The notes under the pieces: generated by a model | Told to the model about the DNA's origin: nothing | The model's input: only the letters and a program-made list of their open reading frames with translations | Databases searched by the model: none | Shown: positions 34,629-40,597 of the stretch, one piece after another | Position numbering within the stretch: position 1 is the stretch's first letter | How the letters are laid out: each line of letters opens with the position of its first letter | Source: Caulobacter sp. | GTDB lineage: Bacteria; Pseudomonadota; Alphaproteobacteria; Caulobacterales; Caulobacteraceae | Assembly (NCBI GenBank): GCA_019636175.1 | Contig: JAHBYC010000025.1 | Coordinates: 1 to 40,597, forward strand | DNA length: 40,597 nt | Direction of reading: 5' to 3' | Translations under genes and position numbers: made by a program

Positions 34629-35411
34629 TCAGACCATCCGCTCCGCGAGCATCAGCTTGATCTCGGCAATCGCCTTGGCCGGGTTGAGGCCCTTGGGGCA
34701 GACCTGGGCGCAGTTCATGATGGTGTGGCAGCGGTACAGCTTGAAGGGGTCTTCCAGCGCGTCCAGCCGGTCGCCGGTGGCCTCGTCGCGGCTATCGATC
34801 AGCCAGCGGTAGGCGTGCAGCAGGGTGGCGGGGCCGAGATACTTCTCGCCGTTCCACCAGTAGCTGGGGCAGCTGGTCGTGCAGCAGGCGCAGAGGATGC
34901 ACTCGTAGAGGCCGTCCAGCTTTTCCCGGTCTTCGGGGGCCTGACGCCATTCCTTCTGCGGCATCGGCGTCTCGGTCTGCAGCCAGGGCTCGATCGAGGC
35001 GTACTGGGCGTAGAACATGGTCAGGTCGGGGACCAGGTCCTTGACCACCGGCATGCTGGGCAGCGGGGCGATGGTGACTTCCTTGCCGGGAACCTCTTCC
35101 CAGCCATGGGTGCAGGCCAGGGTGTTGCGGCCGCCGATGTTCATGGCGCAGCTGCCGCAGACGCCCTCGCGGCAGGAGCGGCGGAAGGTCAGGGTCGGGT
35201 CGATGTTGTTCTTGATGTGGATCAGCACATCCAGAAGCATCGGGCCGCAGGCGTCGACATCGACGTCATAGCTGTCCCAGCGCGGGTTCTCGAGGCCCTC
35301 GGGGTCATAGCGGTAGATCTTGAAGGTCTTGACCCGGCTCGCGCCCGCCGGCGCGGAGAAGCGGCGGCCGTTGCCGACGCGGGAGTTCTTCGGAAGGGTG
35401 AGCTGGACCAT
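34629..35411 (-). CDS. sdhB: Succinate dehydrogenase iron-sulfur subunit
   Basis: Electron-transfer subunit of complex II. 260 residues. [2Fe-2S] ligands Cys80, 85, 88 and 100 (CREGVCGSC...LAC); [4Fe-4S]/[3Fe-4S] ligands within [11 protein letters not shown] (171-181) and [15 protein letters not shown] (Cys228, 234, 238). Last gene of sdhC-sdhD-sdhA-sdhB; 57 bp after sdhA. ATG at 35409-35411. The N-terminal ~25 residues ([13 protein letters not shown]) are a short extension. Confidence 0.98.
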   Translation of the reverse strand: MVQLTLPKNSRVGNGRRFSAPAGASRVKTFKIYRYDPEGLENPRWDSYDVDVDACGPMLLDVLIHIKNNIDPTLTFRRSCREGVCGSCAMNIGGRNTLACTHGWEEVPGKEVTIAPLPSMPVVKDLVPDLTMFYAQYASIEPWLQTETPMPQKEWRQAPEDREKLDGLYECILCACCTTSCPSYWWNGEKYLGPATLLHAYRWLIDSRDEATGDRLDALEDPFKLYRCHTIMNCAQVCPKGLNPAKAIAEIKLMLAERMV

Positions 35412-35468
35412 TTGGCTTGGTTCCCGGGGGCGGTCGGACAGGCGGGCGGCGGGCGGGGCTTGCGGCCC

Positions 35469-37292
35469 CTAGTAGACGCGGGCCTTGGGCGGAATGTAGT
35501 CGATCTCGTCGCTCATGGTGTAGCTGTGGACCGGGCGGTAGTCGAAGCGCACCTTGCCGGTGGCGTCGTCGAACCAGGCCAGGGTGTGCTTCATCCAGTC
35601 GGCGTCGTTGCGGTCCGGATAGTCTTCCCGGGCATGGGCGCCGCGGCTTTCGGGGCGGTTGAGCGCCCCGCCGACGGTGACGGCGGCCTGGATCACCAGG
35701 TTGTCGAACTCCAGGGTCTCCATCAGGTCGGTGTTCCACACCATGCCGCGGTCGCTGACCTTGATGTCGCCGCGACGGGCGATGACCTTGTCCACCCGCT
35801 CGACACCCGACTGCAGGGTCTCGCCGGTGCGGAAGACGGCGGCGTCCTCCTGCATGGCCCGCTGCATGTCCAGGCGCAGCTCGGCGGTGGAGCTGGAGCC
35901 GTTGGCGTTGCGGAAGCGGTCCAGGCGGGCCAGGTGGCTGTCGGTGAAGCTGTCCTTCATCTCCGGCTGGGTGGCCCCGATCTTCAGGGTCTCGGCGCAG
36001 CGCAGGCCGACGGCGCGGCCGAACACCACCAGGTCGATCAGGCTGTTGGAGCCCAGGCGGTTGGCCCCGTGAACCGAGACGCAGGCCGCCTCGCCGACGG
36101 CCATCAGTCCGGGGACCGGGGTGTCGGGGTTGCCGTCCTTCAGGGTCAGGACCTCGCCATGGTAGTTCGTCGGGATGCCACCCATGTTGTAGTGGACGGT
36201 CGGCAGCACCGGGATCGGCGCCTTGGTCACATCGACCCCGGCGAAGATCTTGGCGGTCTCGGAGATGCCGGGCAGGCGCTCGGCCAGCACGGCGGGATCG
36301 AGGTGATCCAGGTGCAGGAAGATGTGGTCCTTGTTGGGACCGACCCCGCGCCCCTCGCGGATCTCGATGGTCATGGCCCGGCTGACCATGTCGCGCGGCG
36401 CCAGGTCCTTCACGGTCGGGGCATAGCGCTCCATGAAGCGCTCGCCCTCGGAGTTGGTCAGATACCCACCTTCACCTCTGGCGCCTTCCGTGATCAGGCA
36501 GCCGGCGCCGTAGATGCCGGTCGGGTGGAACTGCACGAACTCCATGTCCTGCAGCGGCAGGCCGGCCCGCGCCACCATGCCGTTGCCGTCGCCGGTGCAG
36601 GTGTGCGCCGAAGTGGCGGAGAAGAAGGCGCGGCCGTAACCGCCGGTCGCCAGCACGACCATCTTGGCGGAGAAGCGGTGGATGGTGCCGTCGTCGAGGT
36701 TCCAGGCGACGACGCCGGTGCAGCGGCCGTCTTCGACGATCAGGTCGAGGGCGAAATATTCGACGAAGAACTGGGCCGAATGCCTGAGCGACTGGCCGTA
36801 GAGCGTGTGCAGGATGGCGTGGCCGGTGCGATCTGCCGCCGCGCAGGTGCGCTGCACCGGCGGGCCGTCGCCGAAATTCTGCATGTGACCGCCGAAGGGG
36901 CGCTGGTAGATCCTGCCGTCCTCGGTGCGGGAGAAGGGCACGCCGTAATGTTCGAGTTCGTAGACGGCGGCGGGCGCCTCGCGGGCGAGATATTCCATCG
37001 CGTCGACGTCGCCCAGCCAGTCGGAGCCCTTCACGGTGTCGTAGAGGTGCCACTGCCAGTGGTCGGGGCCCATGTTGCGCAGCGAGGCGGCGATGCCGCC
37101 CTGCGCGGCGACGGTGTGCGAGCGGGTCGGGAAGACCTTGGTGATGCAGGCCGTCTTCAGGCCCTGTTCGGCCATGCCGAGCGTGGCGCGCAGCCCGGCG
37201 CCGCCGGCGCCGACGACGACGACGTCGAACTTGTGATCGACATAGGTATAGGCCCTGCCGTTGGCCGCGGGTGAGGAGGATGCCTTGGCCAA
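35469..37292 (-). CDS. sdhA: Succinate dehydrogenase flavoprotein subunit
   Basis: Catalytic subunit of complex II: oxidises succinate to fumarate on covalent FAD. 607 residues. Dinucleotide motif VVVGAGGAG (28-33), covalent FAD at His59 ([10 protein letters not shown]), active-site stretch with [13 protein letters not shown] and the capping-domain run [12 protein letters not shown]. The start is TTG (37290-37292): the sdhD stop lies in the same frame two codons upstream, so no earlier start exists. A run of rare codons occurs near 36464-36490 within the GARGEGGY motif. C-terminus [22 protein letters not shown] is normal. Confidence 0.97.
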   Translation of the reverse strand: MAKASSSPAANGRAYTYVDHKFDVVVVGAGGAGLRATLGMAEQGLKTACITKVFPTRSHTVAAQGGIAASLRNMGPDHWQWHLYDTVKGSDWLGDVDAMEYLAREAPAAVYELEHYGVPFSRTEDGRIYQRPFGGHMQNFGDGPPVQRTCAAADRTGHAILHTLYGQSLRHSAQFFVEYFALDLIVEDGRCTGVVAWNLDDGTIHRFSAKMVVLATGGYGRAFFSATSAHTCTGDGNGMVARAGLPLQDMEFVQFHPTGIYGAGCLITEGARGEGGYLTNSEGERFMERYAPTVKDLAPRDMVSRAMTIEIREGRGVGPNKDHIFLHLDHLDPAVLAERLPGISETAKIFAGVDVTKAPIPVLPTVHYNMGGIPTNYHGEVLTLKDGNPDTPVPGLMAVGEAACVSVHGANRLGSNSLIDLVVFGRAVGLRCAETLKIGATQPEMKDSFTDSHLARLDRFRNANGSSSTAELRLDMQRAMQEDAAVFRTGETLQSGVERVDKVIARRGDIKVSDRGMVWNTDLMETLEFDNLVIQAAVTVGGALNRPESRGAHAREDYPDRNDADWMKHTLAWFDDATGKVRFDYRPVHSYTMSDEIDYIPPKARVY

Positions 37293-37295
37293 GTT

Positions 37296-37688
37296 TCAGA
37301 CTCCGAAAGCGATCTTGAGAAGCGAGAAGGCGCAAATGGCGCCGATTGCGATGCAGAAGAAGGTGTTGAGGATCAGCAGGCCGTATTTCGAGGCTTCGCC
37401 GTGCGCATAGTCGAGCAGGATGTCCTGCATGCCGAGCCACATGTGGTAGAGGCTCGCGCCGATCGTCGCCAGGAGCATCATGCTCACCAGCGGATTGCCG
37501 AGGATCGACCGCATCTCGGCATAGCCCGCGCCGTTGAGCGCGAAAAGCAGGCCGACCACGAAAAAGGTCAGCGGAACCAGTGCGATGGAGGTCAGCCGGA
37601 TCGCCCAGAAATGGCCGGTGCCCTCGCGGGCGGCACCCAGTCCCCGGACACGGCCGAGCGCGGTGCGCATGTCGGACGATTTCTTCAT
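37296..37688 (-). CDS. sdhD: Succinate dehydrogenase membrane anchor SdhD
   Basis: 130 residues from the ATG at 37686-37688 (GAGGA upstream), overlapping the sdhC stop by 4 bp. Three transmembrane helices, at about 28-50, 65-85 and 103-126. His82 (SLYHMWLGMQDILLDYAH) is a candidate haem/quinone-site residue, and Asp93-Tyr94 matches the conserved D-Y of the quinone pocket. Shares the promoter in front of sdhC. Codon choice (CTC/CTT for Leu, more GCG) differs from genes to the left. Confidence 0.93.
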   Translation of the reverse strand: MKKSSDMRTALGRVRGLGAAREGTGHFWAIRLTSIALVPLTFFVVGLLFALNGAGYAEMRSILGNPLVSMMLLATIGASLYHMWLGMQDILLDYAHGEASKYGLLILNTFFCIAIGAICAFSLLKIAFGV

Positions 37689-38095
37689 GCTGCGCTCCTC
37701 ATCGCGACGACGGCGGCCCAGACCGCGAGCGTCAGCACGATCGATCCGATCATGGTTGCGATCGCGAGCTTCGTGGCGGTGTGCTTCTCCATGTAGGAGC
37801 CGGTGTCCCAGATCAGATGACGGATGCCGCCGAGCAGGTGGAACATGAGCGCCCAGCTGAAGCCGAACAGGACGAGCTGACCGAACCAGGATCCGACGAT
37901 ACCGCTCACCCAGTCGAAATAGCTCTCGCTGCCTGCCGCCGCGCTCACCCACCACGCGACAAGGAGGGTGCCGACATAGAGCGCACCGCCGGTGATGCGA
38001 TGCAGGATCGACATGACCATCGTCGGTATCGGCTTGTAAATCTGCAGATGTGGCGATAGCGGCCGAGGCTTGAGGCGGGTGGCTGGTGCGGACAT
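37685..38095 (-). CDS. sdhC: Succinate dehydrogenase cytochrome b556 subunit SdhC
   Basis: 136 residues; three transmembrane helices (about 28-50, 68-92, 108-132). Family motifs RPLSPHLQIYKP (11-22), SILHRITG (29-36) and the haem-ligand region FHLLGGIRHLIWD with His86 as the expected axial ligand. First gene of sdhCDAB; the promoter is at 38172-38200. Uses codons rare on the left side of the window (GCA, CCA, CTA near the start). Confidence 0.95.
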   Translation of the reverse strand: MSAPATRLKPRPLSPHLQIYKPIPTMVMSILHRITGGALYVGTLLVAWWVSAAAGSESYFDWVSGIVGSWFGQLVLFGFSWALMFHLLGGIRHLIWDTGSYMEKHTATKLAIATMIGSIVLTLAVWAAVVAMRSAA

Positions 38096-38171
38096 GGCTC
38101 CCCCGAGGGCGGCTTGGCCTTATCCCGCGGGCGGCATCAGGCTGGCCGAAATGCGACTTTTTCGTGCCAGC

Positions 38172-38200
38172 GTTCTAGTGCGGTTTTTGCAGCGCGTCAA
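38172..38200 (-). promoter_or_regulatory. Sigma-70 promoter of sdhCDAB
   Basis: Minus strand: TTGACG (38195-38200), 17 bp, TAGAAC (38172-38177). The predicted start near 38165 leaves a leader of about 70 nt before the sdhC ATG. Good match with ideal spacing. Confidence 0.65.
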
Positions 38201-38247
38201 AGCCGGAAAAGCGTGGCAAGTGCGGTATTTAGTACATGAAAAGTGAT

Positions 38248-38280
38248 GCCGGGAGCTTCAATCGATTGAAGATTTCCGGC
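38248..38280 (-). terminator. Terminator after the MliC-like gene
   Basis: Perfect 16-bp palindrome CTTCAATCGATTGAAG (38256-38271) inside GCCGG (38248-38252) and CCGGC (38276-38280), followed on the minus strand by ATCACTTTTC. It begins 13 bp after the stop. Confidence 0.6.
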
Positions 38281-38292
38281 CTCCGGCGGTTG

Positions 38293-38724
38293 TCAGCGCC
38301 TGCAGGTGGCGGGCGCCGCCTTGGGGCGGAAGAAAAGCGCTTCCGTGCCGTCGAAGACGAAGGCGTACTGATCCTTGACATAGCGGGTGTGCGAATCGGC
38401 CGGAGAGGCCGGCAGTTCCATCACCGAGCCGTCGGAAAGGCCGAGCACCACCTGCGTGACCGTGTTGTTCACCTCGAGGCTTTCGCCGTTGTCGCAACGA
38501 TAGATCGACCGGCCGGCATAGAGCGCGTTGTCCTCGTAGGCGACGGTCCCCGCCGCGTCGGCGCCAGCGTCCGCAATGTCCGCGGCGGATGCGGATGCAC
38601 CCGGCAGCAATGACGCGGTCGGCGCGGACGTGCCGTCCGATGCGCAGCCGCCCAGCAGACACGCCGAAACCAGCGCTGCCGCAAGGTAGGCCCCGTGCGA
38701 GCTCTTTCGGAACAATGCCCCCAT
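38293..38724 (-). CDS. MliC-like lipoprotein (C-type lysozyme inhibitor family)
   Basis: 143 residues. Lipoprotein signal peptide with lipobox LLGGC (Cys27). After an Ala-rich linker (about 30-60), the C-terminal ~75 residues fit the MliC domain: YRCDNGESLEVNNT, VVLGLSDGSVMELPASPADSHTRYV, FVFDGTEALFFRP and the closing Cys near the end, giving the usual Cys-Cys bond. MliC proteins in the envelope block c-type lysozymes. The S-x-G/A-x-K/R-Y loop is altered (SPADSHTRY), so inhibition is not certain. Confidence 0.78.
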   Translation of the reverse strand: MGALFRKSSHGAYLAAALVSACLLGGCASDGTSAPTASLLPGASASAADIADAGADAAGTVAYEDNALYAGRSIYRCDNGESLEVNNTVTQVVLGLSDGSVMELPASPADSHTRYVKDQYAFVFDGTEALFFRPKAAPATCRR

Positions 38725-38775
38725 CGCGTCAGCTAGCCTCCTGTCGGGATGTTTTTCAAGCCGGCGCGCGTCTCG

Positions 38776-38783
38776 TTAACCAT
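38776..38783. promoter_or_regulatory. CtrA half-site
   Basis: TTAACCAT, identical to the known CtrA half-site of Caulobacter, 55 bp from the full site at 38831. It lies between the divergent MliC-like and small exported protein genes, so it could serve either. Confidence 0.45.
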
Positions 38784-38830
38784 GTTTCTCAATCGGCGCG
38801 CCGCGGACCACCGCCAAGCCGTGACAAAGG

Positions 38831-38845
38831 TTAATAATTGGTTAA
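38831..38845. promoter_or_regulatory. CtrA box upstream of the small exported protein
   Basis: TTAA-TAATTGG-TTAA, an exact fit to the CtrA consensus TTAA-N7-TTAA. It is 48 bp before the ATG at 38894, a normal position for a CtrA-controlled promoter. Confidence 0.65.
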
Positions 38846-38893
38846 TCCTTGTCTTAGGAAACGGCTCGGGCCCTTGCCCGGAAAGGACAGGCC

Positions 38894-39250
38894 ATGCGTT
38901 CGATCGCGAAACACCTGCGCGCCCTGCCGCTCGCGGCGGGATTGTTCGCCGCCGCCGCGCCGGCAGTAGCCGGAGACCCGTATGGCGAGAGGTATCATGC
39001 CGATTCGTTCGGCAATCTGATCGTCTACAGCCCGGCGGGCTACAAGCGCATCATCGTTGGCCAGGGCCATGTCCTTGCGGAGTATGAGGCACAGGCCGCC
39101 GCCGAACCCCAGCTCTATGAGGACGACGGCCCGGCTGTCGAGGCCTACCGCCACTGCTACACCGTGCCCGGCATCTTCAAAGGCCGCAGCTACATGTACG
39201 GGCTGCCGGACGGAGTGGTGCCGACCCCGGCGCGCCGGGTATGCGACTGA
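38894..39250 (+). CDS. Small exported protein of unknown function, likely CtrA-controlled
   Basis: 118 residues. Signal peptide about 1-26 (LRALPLAAGLFAAAAPAVAG). The mature ~92 residues have two cysteines (RHCYTVPG and RVCD at the very end) that may pair, and are Tyr-rich (YGERYHADSFGNLIVYSPAGYKRIIVGQG). No family recognised. AAAGGACAGGCC gives the ribosome-binding site. A perfect CtrA box and a half-site lie upstream, hinting at cell-cycle-timed expression of an envelope protein. Converges with the diguanylate cyclase, 15 bp apart. Confidence 0.75.
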   Translation: MRSIAKHLRALPLAAGLFAAAAPAVAGDPYGERYHADSFGNLIVYSPAGYKRIIVGQGHVLAEYEAQAAAEPQLYEDDGPAVEAYRHCYTVPGIFKGRSYMYGLPDGVVPTPARRVCD

Positions 39251-39265
39251 GCTGAGCCCCGCAGG

Positions 39266-40483
39266 CTATCGCTTGTCCCGGAACGCGCGGCGGTTTTGTG
39301 CGCCGTTGCCGTTGCCGCTCGGGTGGACCATCGGCGGAGCAACCCGAACGCAATCGCGCCCGGCGTTCTTCGCCTCGTAAAGGGCCAGGTCTGCCCGGCG
39401 CAGCAGTTCGTCGTAGGTCTCGCTGCCGTGACGCTGGGCGACGCCGAAGGTCGCCGTACAGCCGTCGCCCGACGCCAGGCCGCCGATCACGGACTGCGAG
39501 AACGCGACCCGGGCGCCTTCGGCGATGAGGCGGGCGGTCGCGAGCTCTGTGCCGGAAAGCAGGATCGCGAACTCGTCGCCGCCGATCCGGCCGATGATAT
39601 TGTCCCCCGCCACCTGCCTCATCACGTCGGAGAACACCTGGACGACCCGATCGCCCGCCTCGTGGCCATAGGTGTCGTTCACCGCCTTGAAGCGGTCGAT
39701 GTCGGCGAGCACGAGTGTCACCGGGCCGCCGGAGCGGTCGGCGATGCGCAACGTCTCGTCGGCCCGCTCGACGAATCCGCGGCGGTTGAGAAGACCCGAC
39801 AAGGTGTCCGTCGCGGATCTCAAGTTCGCATCCGACAGCATGCGGCCGACATAGACGGCCAAGGTCATCAGCGCGACAGCGACCGCCAGGATGATGCCTG
39901 TGGACTGGGAGAGCAGCGCGTAGGCCGTGTTGAGATAGGACGCGGGCGACGAGCCGGGCCCTCCGATCTCGACCGCGATGAGAGGTTTGATCACGAAATA
40001 CGCGGCACTCAGGGCGAGTATGCCCAGCAATGACTTGTCGAGAGCATCCAGTCTGCGGGCGCGCAGCAATATCCATACGGAGACCGCCTGCAGCACGCCG
40101 TAGGGCGCCTGCCAGAGGACATTGCGTGAGATCAATTCGCGCGGCAGAGTCTGCGTGTAGAGATTCAGCAGCACCGAGGCGACCAGGAGGAGGCCGAGCA
40201 GGCGCCAAGGCGGCCTGACGTCGTATTTTCGCGCGACGCCGACGGAATAGGATGCCAGCGCCAGGAGAAGAGACGTGTAGGCCGTGGTCGCCACTATTGT
40301 CGATGTCGGCCAATACGATATGAGGAGTTCGAAACCGGAGTAGGCGATGCCGAATGCATAGGCGGCGCTGATCCAGCGAGCGGAAGCCAGGGACCTGTCA
40401 TAGGTGGCGATGGCCAGGAATGCGATCGCCAGCAGCGCCGAAACGCTGAGATTGGTCATCAGAATGAAAGCGGCGCTGGTCAT
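39266..40483 (-). CDS. Membrane-bound diguanylate cyclase (GGDEF)
   Basis: 405 residues. About six or seven transmembrane helices in residues 8-215, then a GGDEF domain from about 222: TLSGLLNRRGF, metal-binding Asp261 (LADIDRFKAVND) and an intact GGDEF at 301-305, so it should make cyclic-di-GMP from GTP. The usual product-inhibition site RxxD five residues before GGDEF reads AGDN, so feedback control is probably lost. No EAL domain. The N-terminal sensor is a MASE-like membrane module of unknown ligand. ATG at 40481-40483 with AGGA upstream. Codon choice is less biased than in the left part of the window. Confidence 0.94.
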   Translation of the reverse strand: MTSAAFILMTNLSVSALLAIAFLAIATYDRSLASARWISAAYAFGIAYSGFELLISYWPTSTIVATTAYTSLLLALASYSVGVARKYDVRPPWRLLGLLLVASVLLNLYTQTLPRELISRNVLWQAPYGVLQAVSVWILLRARRLDALDKSLLGILALSAAYFVIKPLIAVEIGGPGSSPASYLNTAYALLSQSTGIILAVAVALMTLAVYVGRMLSDANLRSATDTLSGLLNRRGFVERADETLRIADRSGGPVTLVLADIDRFKAVNDTYGHEAGDRVVQVFSDVMRQVAGDNIIGRIGGDEFAILLSGTELATARLIAEGARVAFSQSVIGGLASGDGCTATFGVAQRHGSETYDELLRRADLALYEAKNAGRDCVRVAPPMVHPSGNGNGAQNRRAFRDKR

Positions 40484-40597
40484 GGCATCCTGTACTTCGA
40501 TTCCGTTCTAGAACCGCGCCGACGAACATCCGGTTAACTGCCGGCAGGAACCACAAAGAGGGGCTGGCAGTTCCCAACCTCATTCAGGAGAAAAGTA

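Noticed and set aside
34575-37274. A 2.7-kb plus-strand open frame antisense to sdhB and sdhA.
   Set aside because: Residue composition is that of a complement-strand shadow; sdhA and sdhB on the other strand are unmistakable.
40574-40597. Start of a further plus-strand gene at the right edge (CAGGAGAAAAGTA).
   Set aside because: A good ribosome-binding site is visible, but the start codon would lie outside the window, so no gene can be called.

Overview
The window is GC-rich chromosomal DNA from an alphaproteobacterium, most likely a member of the Caulobacterales (Caulobacter/Phenylobacterium-like). The strongest pointers are a DivL-type kinase in which the phospho-acceptor histidine is a tyrosine, an hrcA-grpE pair beside dnaN/recF/gyrB, a perfect CtrA-type box (TTAA-N7-TTAA), and clustered GANTC (CcrM) sites in front of divL. 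I count 39 protein genes (gyrB runs off the left edge) and one tRNA. No transposase, integrase, phage gene, rRNA or CRISPR array is visible.

Layout. 1-4.8 kb (minus): dnaN, a small membrane protein, a small secreted protein, recF, gyrB. 4.9-6.7 kb (minus): hrcA-grpE behind a heat-shock-type promoter. 6.7-8.3 kb: rph (plus) converging on uppP (minus). 8.5-14.7 kb: gltD-gltB (glutamate synthase) behind a sigma-54-type promoter. 14.8-17.1 kb: two divergent citrate-synthase-family genes, one carrying an N-terminal helix-turn-helix. 17.1-20 kb: CDF metal transporter, glutathione transferase-like protein, queG. 20.1-21.1 kb (minus): NDUFA9-like protein. 21.2 kb: tRNA-Leu(CAG). 21.4-23.0 kb: three-gene cassette (CPBP protease, 4-TM protein, winged-helix regulator) preceded by three copies of one palindromic operator. 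23.1-25.7 kb: RNase D-like exonuclease and lptC-lptA-lptB. 25.7-26.6 kb (minus): metallopeptidase and SWIM protein. 26.8-29.7 kb: divL, then an orphan exbD. 29.9-33.1 kb (minus): ferredoxin with its reductase, and creD. 33.3 kb: secreted DUF5694-type protein. 34.6-38.1 kb (minus): sdhCDAB. 38.3-40.5 kb: MliC-like lipoprotein, a small exported protein behind CtrA-type sites, and a membrane diguanylate cyclase.

How the genes work together. Most are housekeeping modules: replication and repair, chaperone control, nitrogen assimilation, LPS export, complex II, tRNA modification. Intergenic spaces hold many long inverted repeats (2.8, 10.1, 20.0, 29.7 and 34.5 kb), and two of them supply or abut the stop codon of the neighbouring gene.

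The least explained system is the 21.4-23.0 kb cassette. Its layout (an intramembrane protease, a small polytopic protein and a small repressor-like protein under a three-site operator) suggests an autoregulated envelope-stress or immunity module. The DNA-binding citrate synthase with its divergent partner is the second candidate. From about 37.3 kb rightwards codon choice looks different (more CTC/CTT, GCG and GCA), which may mean transfer or a change of source in the assembly.
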